This document shows, piece by piece, positions 1-8,124 of a stretch of DNA of 45,939 bases. Location of the stretch: the NCBI RefSeq assembly GCF_001757355.1, contig NZ_MINO01000028.1, forward strand, positions 1 through 45,939. The letters are read 5' to 3'. Position 1 is the stretch's first letter. Every line of letters starts with the position of its first letter. A program made the position numbers and the translations under genes. Under the pieces are notes generated by a model that worked only from the letters and a program-made list of their open reading frames with translations, was not told the origin of the DNA and did not search any database. Source of the stretch: Sphingobium phenoxybenzoativorans (GTDB lineage Bacteria > Pseudomonadota > Alphaproteobacteria > Sphingomonadales > Sphingomonadaceae).

Positions 1-1827
1 GGCACGGCGGCCAATGAGAGCTTCTATGGCGGCAATGGCGACGATGCGATCGACGGTGGCGCAGGGGCCGACTTCCTCTATGGCGAGGGCGGCAATGATA
101 CGCTGACGGGCGGAGCGGGCGCGGATACGCTGGATGGCGGCGCGGGCACGGACACGGCCAGCTATCTCAATTCCTCGTCCGGCGTCATGGCCTATCTGAA
201 CGGCGTGACGGGATCGGGCGGCGACGCGCAGGGCGACAGCCTGACCGCGATCGAGAATCTCGTCGGTTCCGGCTTTGCTGATACGCTGACCGGCGATGGC
301 GGGGCGAACAGCCTGGACGGCGGGCTGGGCAATGATATTCTTGTCGGCGGCGCTGGCGGCGACGTGCTGATCGGCGGATCGGGCACGGACATTGCGAGCT
401 ATGCGAACGCCGCGAGCGGCCTGACCGCCAGCCTCGCCAACGCCGCGGGCAATACAGGCGATGCGGCGGGCGACAGCTATAGCAGCATAGAGGGCCTGAT
501 CGGCTCCGCCTTCGCCGACATTCTGACAGGCGATAGCGGCGCGAACAGCATCGATGGCGGCAATGGCGACGATACGCTGATCGGCGGCGGCGGCGCGGAT
601 GCGCTGAATGGCGGATCGGGCGTGGACACGGCCGACTATTCCGCCTCCGCATCCGGTGTGACCGTCTATATGGATGGCACGGTGGGCGTGGGCGGCGATG
701 CGGCGGGCGATACGCTTTCCAGCATAGAGGTCGTCATCGGTTCGGCCTCCGCCGACACGCTGATCGGCGACAGCGGCGCGAATACGCTGAACGGCGGCAA
801 TGGCGACGACACGTTGATCGGCGGCGCGGGCGCTGACACGCTGCAGGGCGGCGCGGGCTTTGACACGGCGAGCTATACGACGGCCGCGTCGGGCGTGACC
901 GCCAATCTGTCGAACAGCCTCGCCAATAGCGGCGATGCGTCGGGCGACAGCTATAACAGCATCGAGCATCTTCTCGGCTCGGCCTTCGCCGACATATTGA
1001 CCGGCGATGGCGGCGCGAACACGCTGAACGGCGGCAATGGCGACGATGTGCTGACGGGCGGCGCGGGCGCTGACTCGCTGATCGGTGGCAACGGCACGGA
1101 CACCGCAAGCTACAGCAATGCCGGTTCGGCGGTCGTCGCGAACCTGGCCAACAGCGCGGCGAACACCGCCGATGCGGCAGGCGACACCTATAATGGCGTC
1201 GAGAACCTGCTGGGCACCGATTATGCCGATACGCTGACAGGCGACAGCGGCGCAAACCGGCTGGACGGCGGCAATGGCGACGACATCCTGCGCGGCGGGG
1301 CGGGGGCGGATACGCTGGTGGGCGGATCGGGCATCGACACGGCCGACTATTCCGGCTCCGGCGCGATCAACCTGAACCTGTCAACGGCGACGGGCACTGG
1401 CACGGGCGGCGATGCGCAGGGCGATACGCTGAGCGGTATCGAACATATCTTGGGCAGCGGCAACAATGACAGCTTCACGCTCAATCTTTCGGCGGGCTGG
1501 TCAGTCGATGGCGGCGCGGGGCAGGATACGGTGACGATGGCGGCGAACAGCGGCACGGTGAATCAGGCCGCGCTGCTGGGCGTGTTGAGCAATGTCGAGA
1601 GGATCGATTTCACCGCCAGCAATGTGACGGCGAACCTGACCGTGGACTCCAGCTTCATCCAGTCGATCGTCGGGGCGGGCAACAGTTCGCATCTGACGCT
1701 GGCGAAGGATGGGGCGGACACAATCACGATCGATCCGGCGGCGCATTATTCAGTGTCTGGCTCCGACTACACCTTCTACAGCGATGCGGGCATGACGACG
1801 CAGGTGGCGCAGCTTACGATCGCATAG
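1..1827 (+). CDS. RTX-type calcium-binding repeat protein, 3' part
   Basis: The frame is open from the first base of the window, so the start lies upstream and 608 residues are visible. They are dominated by glycine/aspartate nonapeptides of the GGxGxDxL type (for example GGNGDDTLIGG), which in the RTX family bind calcium and form a parallel beta roll outside the cell. Between the blocks are segments of the form DTA(S/D)Y...SG(V/L)TA and IE(x)LxGSxxADxLTGD. The unit recurs every 79 residues. The last ~130 residues (from about residue 480) lose the repeats and form a Ser/Thr/Ala-rich tail ending in TTQVAQLTIA, as expected of an uncleaved C-terminal signal for type I secretion. No ABC exporter is visible in the window. 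The function of the whole protein (adhesin, surface layer or enzyme) cannot be told without the N-terminus. Confidence 0.9.
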   Translation, partial: GTAANESFYGGNGDDAIDGGAGADFLYGEGGNDTLTGGAGADTLDGGAGTDTASYLNSSSGVMAYLNGVTGSGGDAQGDSLTAIENLVGSGFADTLTGDGGANSLDGGLGNDILVGGAGGDVLIGGSGTDIASYANAASGLTASLANAAGNTGDAAGDSYSSIEGLIGSAFADILTGDSGANSIDGGNGDDTLIGGGGADALNGGSGVDTADYSASASGVTVYMDGTVGVGGDAAGDTLSSIEVVIGSASADTLIGDSGANTLNGGNGDDTLIGGAGADTLQGGAGFDTASYTTAASGVTANLSNSLANSGDASGDSYNSIEHLLGSAFADILTGDGGANTLNGGNGDDVLTGGAGADSLIGGNGTDTASYSNAGSAVVANLANSAANTADAAGDTYNGVENLLGTDYADTLTGDSGANRLDGGNGDDILRGGAGADTLVGGSGIDTADYSGSGAINLNLSTATGTGTGGDAQGDTLSGIEHILGSGNNDSFTLNLSAGWSVDGGAGQDTVTMAANSGTVNQAALLGVLSNVERIDFTASNVTANLTVDSSFIQSIVGAGNSSHLTLAKDGADTITIDPAAHYSVSGSDYTFYSDAGMTTQVAQLTIA

Positions 1828-1943
1828 GGCTTCAATCCGGGTGCTTGCCGCCTTTGGGGTGAGGCGCGATTGGTGCGTTATCTCCATAGCGAAGCGGAAC
1901 ACGGGAAGCAGTAGCTGATGCTCTCCCGGCAAAGATGGCTGCT

Positions 1944-1979
1944 CCGGGGCGCCGGCAGCGGAAAGCTGCGGCGCCCCGG
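1944..1979. terminator. strong GC hairpin between convergent genes
   Basis: Arms CCGGGGCGCC and GGCGCCCCGG (1944-1953, 1970-1979), extended by GCAGC/GCTGC around a GGAAA loop with one bulged G. It lies between the RTX gene on + and the cold-shock gene on -. No T-run follows on either strand, so a role as intrinsic terminator or mRNA-end barrier is inferred from position and stability only. Confidence 0.5.
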
Positions 1980-1990
1980 TCAACGGACCG

Positions 1991-2197
1991 TCAGGCCGGC
2001 TGGATATTGACCGCAGCCTGCTTGCCGCGCTTGTCGGGTTCAAGGTCATAGGACACGCGCTGATCATTGGTCAGCGTACGCAGACCGGCCTTCTCGACCG
2101 CCGTGATATGGACGAAGGCATCTGCGCCGCCATCTTCCGGCGCGATAAAGCCATAGCCCTTGTCGGCGTTGAAAAACTTAACTGTGCCAATCGGCAT
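1991..2197 (-). CDS. cspA: cold-shock domain protein
   Basis: A 68-residue protein spanning a single cold-shock domain. It has the RNP1 motif KGYGFIAPE (residues 13-21) and RNP2 DAFVHITAV (26-34), the aromatic surface that binds single-stranded RNA or DNA. The family acts as RNA chaperones and transcription antiterminators in the cytoplasm. The ATG is preceded by AAAGGAAA at a normal distance. The gene is monocistronic, convergent with the RTX gene across a GC hairpin. Which cold-shock paralogue it is, and whether cold induces it, cannot be read from the sequence. Confidence 0.93.
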   Translation of the reverse strand: MPIGTVKFFNADKGYGFIAPEDGGADAFVHITAVEKAGLRTLTNDQRVSYDLEPDKRGKQAAVNIQPA

Positions 2198-2313
2198 GGG
2201 TATTTCCTTTGGTGGACCGCAGTCTGCCCGCGGGGCGGAGATCTGCGCTGATACAGGGCCGGATTTCGATAATGCACGCGCGCCGTCCGGCCCTCGCCAG
2301 TGCGCGTGAATGC

Positions 2314-2547
2314 CTATTTTGCAGGGAGCGGCGGCCGGGCCATGTAGAGACCAGAGCGGACCACACGGCCTTCCAGCACCTTGCCGCTCATCCGCCGGCG
2401 GAGGTCTGCTGCGCCATCGCTGGTGCGCAGCACGACGCGCGTGCCGCCCGATGGCAGCGGTTCAATGGCCGAAATATCGATGCTGTGTTTGGCGCACATC
2501 GCCTCGACCGACTGGATTGGCGCATCCAGGTTGATTGCGCGGCTCAA
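2314..2547 (-). CDS. small protein of unknown function
   Basis: 77 residues from a TTG start that overlaps the stop codon of the upstream gene (TTGA). An AAAGGCGG sequence 7 nt upstream supports this start; the first internal ATG is at residue 17 and would remove a conserved-looking N-terminus. The middle (ISAIEPLPSGGTRVVLRTSDGAADLRR) reads as a beta-alpha segment. There is no signal peptide or membrane helix. I do not recognise a family. Translational coupling to the 72-residue protein before it suggests the two are made together. Confidence 0.6.
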   Translation of the reverse strand: MSRAINLDAPIQSVEAMCAKHSIDISAIEPLPSGGTRVVLRTSDGAADLRRRMSGKVLEGRVVRSGLYMARPPLPAK

Positions 2548-2762
2548 GCGATTGCCGCCTTTGGCGCGCCGAAACGGCCGGGATCGAAACTTTTCGAACC
2601 ATCATTCTGCGGGGTCCGATAGGAAAGCCGGTGCTGGTCGATCCGGCGGGCATAGGCCCTGGCAAGCGTGTCATGGGCCGCCTTCGCCGATGCGTTTGTC
2701 GTTTCCCTCGCAAGAAGGATTTCCACCTGTTCACGGTGGAGGAGATAATTGAGGTCTTCCAT
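2544..2762 (-). CDS. small helical protein of unknown function
   Basis: 72 residues, starting MEDLNYLLHREQVEIL. An AGGAG 9 nt upstream of the ATG at 2762 chooses this start over an in-frame TTG seven codons earlier. The N-terminal ~45 residues look alpha-helical and amphipathic (HREQVEILLARETTNASAKA, HDTLARAYARRIDQH). Its stop overlaps the TTG of the next gene by two bases, so the pair forms a coupled two-gene unit. Similar short 'MEDLNYLLHREQ' proteins are, to my recollection, common and unnamed in sphingomonads; no function is proposed. Confidence 0.7.
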   Translation of the reverse strand: MEDLNYLLHREQVEILLARETTNASAKAAHDTLARAYARRIDQHRLSYRTPQNDGSKSFDPGRFGAPKAAIA

Positions 2763-2930
2763 GAGAAGCGCTCCTGATAGCAAGCGGGAGCGCGATTAGT
2801 CTCTCTGTCACGGCGAACGCTTGCGGGCGATTTTCGCGCGATGGGCGTGGGATAGCACAGGGTGGGCGGTTTGTCGCCGTTTTTAACGCGCAATAGGTGT
2901 AGAAAACGCGATAAGGCCCCGCTCTCAGGG

Positions 2931-3710
2931 CTAGAAATGCAGCATCATGCGGAGCGGGTTGGCGGGGTCGGACAGCAGCTTGACCGTCAGGGCGAGCGAC
3001 ATCACCACCAGCACCGGACGCACGCCCTTGCCGCCGAAGCGCATGGCGGTGTGTGCGCCGGCCTGATTGCCCAATATGCTGGCGAGCGCCATCGGCAATC
3101 CGATGATCCAGACCACCTTGCCTCCTGCTATCATGACGAGAAGGCTCATCATGTTGGTGCAGAAGTTCAGGAATTTGGTGTGGGCGATCGCCCGGACGAG
3201 GCCCAGGCCGCCCAGCGCCACCAGCGCGGTGGTGAAGAAGGAGCCGGTGCCGGGACCGAAAAAGCCGTCATAAAAGCCGATCGTCGCGACGATGGCGAAC
3301 AGCCCCGCCATGCCGACGCGGCTGTGGCGATCCACATCGCTCATGTCCGGCGCGGCGAGGAAATAGATCGCCATCGCGATCAGCAGGACGGGGATGAAGC
3401 CCGCCAGAAACCCTGAATCGATCAGTTGCAGGACATAGGAACCGGCCCCCGCGCCGATCATCGCGCCAATGGCGGGCCAGCGGAACCGTTGAAAATCAAT
3501 ATGCCCCTTGCGCGCAAAGGCGAGGAAGGCGGAACCTGTGCCGAACGTGCCCTGAAGCTTGTTGGTGGCGATCGCCGAGACCGGAGAGACGCCTGCGGCC
3601 ATCAATGCCGGGATGGTCAGCAGTCCGCCGCCGCCCGCAAGCGCGTCGATGAAACCAGCGATAAAGGCCACGCCGGCCAGCAGTGCGATGATGTCCAATC
3701 CACAGTCCAT
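2931..3710 (-). CDS. TSUP (TauE/SafE) family membrane exporter
   Basis: 259 residues with about eight hydrophobic segments and the family's glycine-rich first motif, FIDALAGGGGLLTIPAL (residues 21-37), followed by ATNKLQGTFGTGSAF. A related second half (GFYDGFFGPGTGSFF, near residue 150) shows the internal duplication typical of the family. TSUP proteins export sulfite, sulfoacetate or other small organosulfur anions across the inner membrane. Substrate cannot be assigned here because no sulfur-metabolism gene adjoins it. The ATG is preceded by a G-rich stretch (AGGGGGG). It stands alone on the minus strand, with a 331-bp gene-free region upstream. Confidence 0.9.
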   Translation of the reverse strand: MDCGLDIIALLAGVAFIAGFIDALAGGGGLLTIPALMAAGVSPVSAIATNKLQGTFGTGSAFLAFARKGHIDFQRFRWPAIGAMIGAGAGSYVLQLIDSGFLAGFIPVLLIAMAIYFLAAPDMSDVDRHSRVGMAGLFAIVATIGFYDGFFGPGTGSFFTTALVALGGLGLVRAIAHTKFLNFCTNMMSLLVMIAGGKVVWIIGLPMALASILGNQAGAHTAMRFGGKGVRPVLVVMSLALTVKLLSDPANPLRMMLHF

Positions 3711-4041
3711 AAGCCCCCCTAGAGCGGGTTTCCCCCGGGTCGAAGCAAAACCCGTTCTGATATTGCTTTTTCCGCAATATCCGGGCCGTCAGGCGATCCT
3801 GTCCGGCTGGAAATCCGATCCGCCCTGTGATTGCCCGGATGGGGAAAGCCGTTGGAAAATAAGGCGCGAAAAAACCCCAACAAAGGCGAGGGTGTTCGGT
3901 ATTTTGCGCAATTTGCCGGTCTGATTAGTTCAAGTATTTCAATGGATTGCGCAGGCCGCGCAAAAATAGGATTTGTTGGAACCTTCGCCTTTGTTGGACT
4001 TTTGAAGGATGCGTTGAAGCGCGCCTTGGGGCGTCTCTGGC
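3711..4041. other. gene-free 331-bp interval with an inverted repeat
   Basis: No convincing ORF in either strand. It is poorer in GC than its flanks and contains CCAACAAAGGCGA (3877-3889) and its exact reverse complement TCGCCTTTGTTGG (3985-3997), separated by 95 nt. The tract GCTTTTTCCGCAATAT near 3763-3780 is AT-rich and could hold the exporter's promoter. Nothing else is recognisable. Confidence 0.5.
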
Positions 4042-4356
4042 TCAGTCGCCCGCCATGCCCTCGAACGGCACGCCCAGCTCAAAAAGGTAGATGGACGAGT
4101 GCCCATCCTTCTTTCCCTCCTTTATCAGCGCATGGATCATGGCGTCGGTATTGCCGCTGACGGCGACCGCCTTGTTGGCGAGGGGAAGGGTGTCGCTATG
4201 GCCGGGCGCCATGTTCACTGTGCGGCCAACCGATCCCGGCGCCCATTCCGCCAGCGCCATGAAGGATATGCCATGTTCAGCGCAGCGGCGGCTGAGGCTC
4301 AAAAGGGCCGGGGCGATTTCCCGGTCATAAAAGGCTTCCCGCTCCTGCGGCGTCAT
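4042..4356 (-). CDS. small protein of unknown function at the end of the PTS-linked operon
   Basis: 104 residues from ATG at 4356 (MTPQEREAFYDREIAPALL). A G-run lies 9 nt upstream; an in-frame TTG three codons earlier is possible. The start region overlaps the 3' end of the transporter gene by 32 nt, so it is probably the last gene of the operon. The sequence has an N-terminal amphipathic helix and a central stretch, HGISFMALAEWAPGSVGRT, without signal peptide or full membrane helix. I do not recognise the family; such short proteins recur in sphingomonads without known role. Confidence 0.65.
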   Translation of the reverse strand: MTPQEREAFYDREIAPALLSLSRRCAEHGISFMALAEWAPGSVGRTVNMAPGHSDTLPLANKAVAVSGNTDAMIHALIKEGKKDGHSSIYLFELGVPFEGMAGD

Positions 4357-5656
4357 GCTGTTCAACCCCCGTTTCCCGTTCCCGCGCGACCTTAGGTCCG
4401 CCGGGCCTCCACAATGCGGCCAGGCTGATGACCGCCGCGACCGACATATACAGCCCGACGAAACTGCCCAGTTTCAACGTCACAAGCTGCTGCGCCACGA
4501 TAGGCGCGAGCGCGCCGCCGATGATGCCGCCCAGATTGAAGGCGAATGATGCGCCTGTATAGCGCAATTGCGTTGGGAAAAGCGCGGGCAGGAAAGCGCC
4601 GAGCGGGCCATAGACCAGTCCCATCAGGAACAGCGCCAGCGCGAGGATCAGGAAGATCGCAAGCAGCGATCCGCTGCCCATCGCCAGCCCGAAGATCGCC
4701 CCCATCGGGACCGTGCCGAGACATCCGGCGATCAGCACGCCGCGCGGCGTGAAGATGTCCGACCACCATCCCGACAGGATGATCCCCACCGCCATGAACA
4801 GGATCGCGCCAAGCTGGACGCCCAGAAAGACTTCACGGTCGATCTTCAGCGTTGCGGTGCCATATCCCAACGCAAAGGCCGTCGCGATGTAGAAGATGGC
4901 GAAGCAGGCGACCACGGCGAAGGTGCCGGCAATGGCGGGCCGAAGATGATCGCGCAGCAGGTCGGCGAGGGGCAGATGCGAGGGAGGTGCCTCCGCCATC
5001 GCCGCGGAAAATTCCGGCGTTTCCGTCAGTTTGAGCCGGATCCACAGACCAAGGCCAACCAGGATCGCGCTGGCAAGAAACGGCAGGCGCCATCCCCAGC
5101 TTATAAATTGCTCCTCCGTCAGCATCGCGCCGAGCAGCAGGAACATGCCGTTCGCGGCGATGAAGCCGACGGGCGCGCCCAGTTGCGGGAACATGCCAAA
5201 CCGGCCGCGCCAGCCCGGCGGCGCATTCTCCACCGCGAGCAGCGCTGCGCCGCCCCATTCCCCGCCGAGGCCGAAACCCTGTCCGAAGCGCAGAAGGCAC
5301 AGGATGAGCGGCGCCCACCAGCCGATCGACTGGTATGTCGGCAGGAAGGCGATGGCGAGGGTCGATCCGCCCATCAGCATCAGGGAGGCGACCAGCGTGG
5401 ATTTGCGGCCGATGCGATCGCCATAATGGCCGAACACCGCAGCGCCCAGGGGCCGGGCGAAGAAGGCGAGGGCGAGGCTGGCATAGGAAAATAGGAGCTG
5501 GGTCGAAGGCGGCGCGGCGGCGAAGAAAAGCGGCCCGAACACAAGGCTGGCGGCCGTGGCGTAAATATAGAAATCGTAAAATTCGACCGAGGTGCCGGTC
5601 AGGCTGGCGATCAGCACCCGCTTGTTCCGCAGCATCGCGCCCATGCCGTCGCTCAT
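4325..5656 (-). CDS. MFS transporter, metabolite:H+ symporter (MHS) type
   Basis: 443 residues with about 12 membrane segments. The start, SLTGTSVEFYDFYIYATAA, is the MHS-family signature seen in ShiA- and ProP-like carriers, and the loop 2-3 motif is GHYGDRIGRKS. A further motif, RFGQGFGLGGEWGGAAL, follows helix 4. The protein should import a small organic acid or osmolyte with protons at the inner membrane; the substrate is unknown. The start codon overlaps the stop of the methyltransferase gene (ATGA), placing the transporter in the hprK-to-HPr operon. The terminal ~30 residues are polar and cytoplasmic. Confidence 0.9.
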   Translation of the reverse strand: MSDGMGAMLRNKRVLIASLTGTSVEFYDFYIYATAASLVFGPLFFAAAPPSTQLLFSYASLALAFFARPLGAAVFGHYGDRIGRKSTLVASLMLMGGSTLAIAFLPTYQSIGWWAPLILCLLRFGQGFGLGGEWGGAALLAVENAPPGWRGRFGMFPQLGAPVGFIAANGMFLLLGAMLTEEQFISWGWRLPFLASAILVGLGLWIRLKLTETPEFSAAMAEAPPSHLPLADLLRDHLRPAIAGTFAVVACFAIFYIATAFALGYGTATLKIDREVFLGVQLGAILFMAVGIILSGWWSDIFTPRGVLIAGCLGTVPMGAIFGLAMGSGSLLAIFLILALALFLMGLVYGPLGAFLPALFPTQLRYTGASFAFNLGGIIGGALAPIVAQQLVTLKLGSFVGLYMSVAAVISLAALWRPGGPKVARERETGVEQHDAAGAGSLL

Positions 5657-6465
5657 TGGCCCGGTCCCTTCCGGCTCTGGTTCTGGTTCAATATCTCATA
5701 GGCCATCACGGCCGTCGCCACCGCCACGTTCAAACTGTCCGCCTTGCCCAGCATCGGCATTTTGACGAGCAGGTCGCATTCCGCTTCATAGGTTTCCGGC
5801 AGGCCCTGCGCCTCATTGCCGACCAGCAGGAAGGTTGGGGCGGCGTAGTCAGCATCCCGGTAATGGGAGGCCGTGTTAAGGCTGGTGCCGACAAGCTGTC
5901 CCGGCCCCTGCCGCAGCCAGGCGAGGAAATCCTCCCAGCGCGCGGTCGAGATCGTCTGGGTGAACAGCGCGCCCATGCTGGCCCGCACCGCCTCCACGGA
6001 AAAGGGGTCGACGCAATCGTCGACAAGGATCAGGCCGCCAGCGCCCACGGCGTCGCCGGTGCGCAGGATGGTGCCCAGATTGCCGGGATCGCGCAGCGAC
6101 TGCGCAACGATCCAGATGTCCGCGCTGCTCCGGTCGAGCGCCTCCAGAGGCGTCAGCCGGTCGCGATAGACGCCGACCAGCGCCTGCGGATTATCCTTGC
6201 CGGAAATCTTGGACAATATGTCGGCCGTGGTTTCGATGACGTCGCCGCCCGCCGCCTCCATCGCCGCGATCAGCTCAAGCGCCAGCGGGTGCGGCGATCC
6301 GGCGTGGAACAGCATTTCCGGGAGCACGCCTTCCTCGCGCGCTTCGGTCAGGATGCGCAGCCCCTCGGCCAGGAACAGTCCCTCGCGCTTGCGATGCTTC
6401 TTTTCCCGGAGAGAACGGACGCGCTTGACCAGCGGATTGGAGAAGCCGGTAATTTCGCGTGACAC
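5653..6465 (-). CDS. SpoU/TrmH-family RNA 2'-O-methyltransferase
   Basis: 270 residues. The N-terminus (NPLVKRVRSLREKKHRKREGLFLAEG) is the substrate-binding domain found in TrmH/RlmB-like enzymes. The SPOUT knot motifs follow: AQSLRDPGNLGTILRT (motif 1), LLVGNEAQGLPE (motif 2) and DSLNVAVATAVMAYE (motif 3). Such enzymes methylate ribose in rRNA or tRNA with S-adenosylmethionine; the exact nucleotide is not predictable here. The start is a GTG with GGAAGG 7 nt upstream. It follows HPr by 30 nt and overlaps the transporter by four bases. Confidence 0.93.
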   Translation of the reverse strand: MSREITGFSNPLVKRVRSLREKKHRKREGLFLAEGLRILTEAREEGVLPEMLFHAGSPHPLALELIAAMEAAGGDVIETTADILSKISGKDNPQALVGVYRDRLTPLEALDRSSADIWIVAQSLRDPGNLGTILRTGDAVGAGGLILVDDCVDPFSVEAVRASMGALFTQTISTARWEDFLAWLRQGPGQLVGTSLNTASHYRDADYAAPTFLLVGNEAQGLPETYEAECDLLVKMPMLGKADSLNVAVATAVMAYEILNQNQSRKGPGQ

Positions 6466-6495
6466 TGATCGGCCTTCCAGAATGGCGGGCGGGGA

Positions 6496-6768
6496 TTATT
6501 CTTCCCCGAACTTGTCCTCGACCAATGTGACCAGCTTTCCAAGCGATTCTTCGGCATCCGGGCCTGTCGCCATGATCGTGATGCTGTCGCCCATGGCGGC
6601 GCCCAGCATCATCAGGCCCATGATGGAGGTGCCGGTCACTTCCGATCCGTCCTTGGCGACGACGATTTGCGACGGCAGGCCGCTCGCCAGCGTGACGAAC
6701 TTGGCGCTTGCCCGTGCGTGAAGCCCACGCTTGTTACTGATCAAAACCTCCCGGCGGAGATCGGTCAT
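6496..6768 (-). CDS. ptsH: HPr phosphocarrier protein of the nitrogen-type PTS
   Basis: 90 residues with the HPr active site KRGLHARASAKF, the phosphoacceptor histidine being His17, and a conserved serine at residue 48 (GTSIMGLMML), the position that HPr kinase modifies. In alphaproteobacteria this HPr (NPr) passes phosphate from enzyme I-Ntr to EIIA proteins for regulation, not sugar uptake. The ATG overlaps the EIIA stop by four bases. HPr kinase is encoded three genes upstream, so the serine switch and its kinase are in one transcript. No enzyme I or sugar permease gene is in the window. Confidence 0.95.
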   Translation of the reverse strand: MTDLRREVLISNKRGLHARASAKFVTLASGLPSQIVVAKDGSEVTGTSIMGLMMLGAAMGDSITIMATGPDAEESLGKLVTLVEDKFGEE

Positions 6769-7169
6769 GGAGTGTTACCCAGCAGTTCCGATGCGACGCT
6801 GATATATTTCTGCCCTGCTTCGCGCGCCGCTGCAACCGCCTTGCGCACATCCATCGCCTTGCGGGCGCTTTCCAGGCGAATGAGCATGGGCAGATTGATG
6901 CCGGCGATCACCTCTATCTCACCGGTCTTGAGCAGGGAGATGGCCAGGTTGGAGGGCGTGCCGCCGAACAGATCGGTCAGCAGGATGACGCCGGAGCCGT
7001 CATTCACCTTGTCCACGGCGGCGGCGATGTCCGCCCGGCGCAGCTCCATATCGTCATCGGGACCGATGCAGATGGTCTCGATCGCCTGTTGAGGGCCGAC
7101 CACATGCTCCATCGCGACAACGAACTCCGCCGCCAGCCGCCCATGCGTAACAAGAACCAGCCCGATCAT
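6765..7169 (-). CDS. PTS EIIA component, mannose family
   Basis: 134 residues starting MIGLVLVTHGRLAAEF. The reading frame extends further upstream, but homology begins at this ATG. His9 in VTHG is the phosphorylated residue of EIIA-Man domains, and GVILLTDLFGGTPSNLA is the second family motif. There is no EIIB, EIIC or EIID partner nearby, so it is a stand-alone regulatory EIIA. In related bacteria such a protein sits at the end of the HPr kinase-RapZ-HPr relay and controls sensor kinases or metabolism; that role is inferred from synteny. Confidence 0.93.
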   Translation of the reverse strand: MIGLVLVTHGRLAAEFVVAMEHVVGPQQAIETICIGPDDDMELRRADIAAAVDKVNDGSGVILLTDLFGGTPSNLAISLLKTGEIEVIAGINLPMLIRLESARKAMDVRKAVAAAREAGQKYISVASELLGNTP

Positions 7170-7194
7170 GGGAGAATATGCCCTATATGCTGCG

Positions 7195-8124
7195 TCATAG
7201 CTTTGGTTCCGGACCCCCTGCGCGGCGCTTCTCCAGGGCGTCCTGGGGCGCTGATTCCATGTTGCGGTGCGAGACCGTGGGCGAAAATCCTTCCCGGCGC
7301 AAGGCTGCCGCCACCCGTTCCGCGACATGCACCGACCGATGTCTCCCGCCGGTACACCCGAATGCCACGGTTACATAGGCCTTTCCCTCTCCCGCATATC
7401 GGGGGAGGAGGGTGAGCAGCAGTTGCTCGATCTGTCCGACGGCCGCCTCATAGGCGGGGTCGCCCGCGATGTAGGCGGCGACGTCCGGGTCGCGCCCGGT
7501 TTTCGGCCGCAGATCGGGCACCCAATGCGGATTGCGCAGGAAGCGCATGTCGAACACCAGGTCCGCATTGCGCGGCAATCCGCGGGAAAAGCCGAAGGAA
7601 ATGACGGTCAGCACAGGCTCCGACAGCTTGTCGAGGCTGAAGCGCGCGCGGATTTCCTGTTGCAGGCCATTGCTGTTGAATGTCGTCGTGTCGATGACAT
7701 GGGTGGCCCAGCGGCGAAGCGGCTCGGTCAGTTCGCGGTCCCGCGCAATGCCGTCGGTGGCCGGACGGTCCACGGCAAGCGGATGGCGGCGGCGGGTTTC
7801 GGAAAAGCGCCGCTCCAGCTCCGACCCCGAACAGTCGAGAAATAATGTCTCGACGTCCAGTCCGTGATCCTCCCGCAAAGTCTTGATGCGGCGCACAATG
7901 GCGGCGGCGTCGAAGCCGCGGGTGCGGGCGTCGATTCCAAGAGCAAGGGGCCGCTCCTGCGCGTCCTTTGGCAAGGGCATGTCGAGCAGGCGGTCGAGCA
8001 GCAGGAGGGGCAGATTGTCGGCGACTTCCCACCCGATATCCTCCAGCGTCTTGAGCGCGGTCGTCTTGCCCGCGCCCGACAGGCCCGACACCAGCAGGAT
8101 CGTCTTGCGCGGCTGATCGGTCAT
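7195..8124 (-). CDS. rapZ: RapZ/YvcJ-type nucleotide-binding protein
   Basis: 309 residues with a Walker A motif GLSGAGKT (residues 14-21), the following TLEDIGWEVADNLP, and the C-terminal family block VAFGCTGGRHRSVHVAE that in E. coli RapZ lies in the RNA-binding domain. E. coli RapZ delivers small RNAs to RNase E in control of glmS; in alphaproteobacteria the partner is not settled. The ATG overlaps the HprK stop by four bases and 25 nt separate it from the EIIA gene. The hprK-rapZ-EIIA-HPr order is conserved in this class. Confidence 0.95.
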   Translation of the reverse strand: MTDQPRKTILLVSGLSGAGKTTALKTLEDIGWEVADNLPLLLLDRLLDMPLPKDAQERPLALGIDARTRGFDAAAIVRRIKTLREDHGLDVETLFLDCSGSELERRFSETRRRHPLAVDRPATDGIARDRELTEPLRRWATHVIDTTTFNSNGLQQEIRARFSLDKLSEPVLTVISFGFSRGLPRNADLVFDMRFLRNPHWVPDLRPKTGRDPDVAAYIAGDPAYEAAVGQIEQLLLTLLPRYAGEGKAYVTVAFGCTGGRHRSVHVAERVAAALRREGFSPTVSHRNMESAPQDALEKRRAGGPEPKL

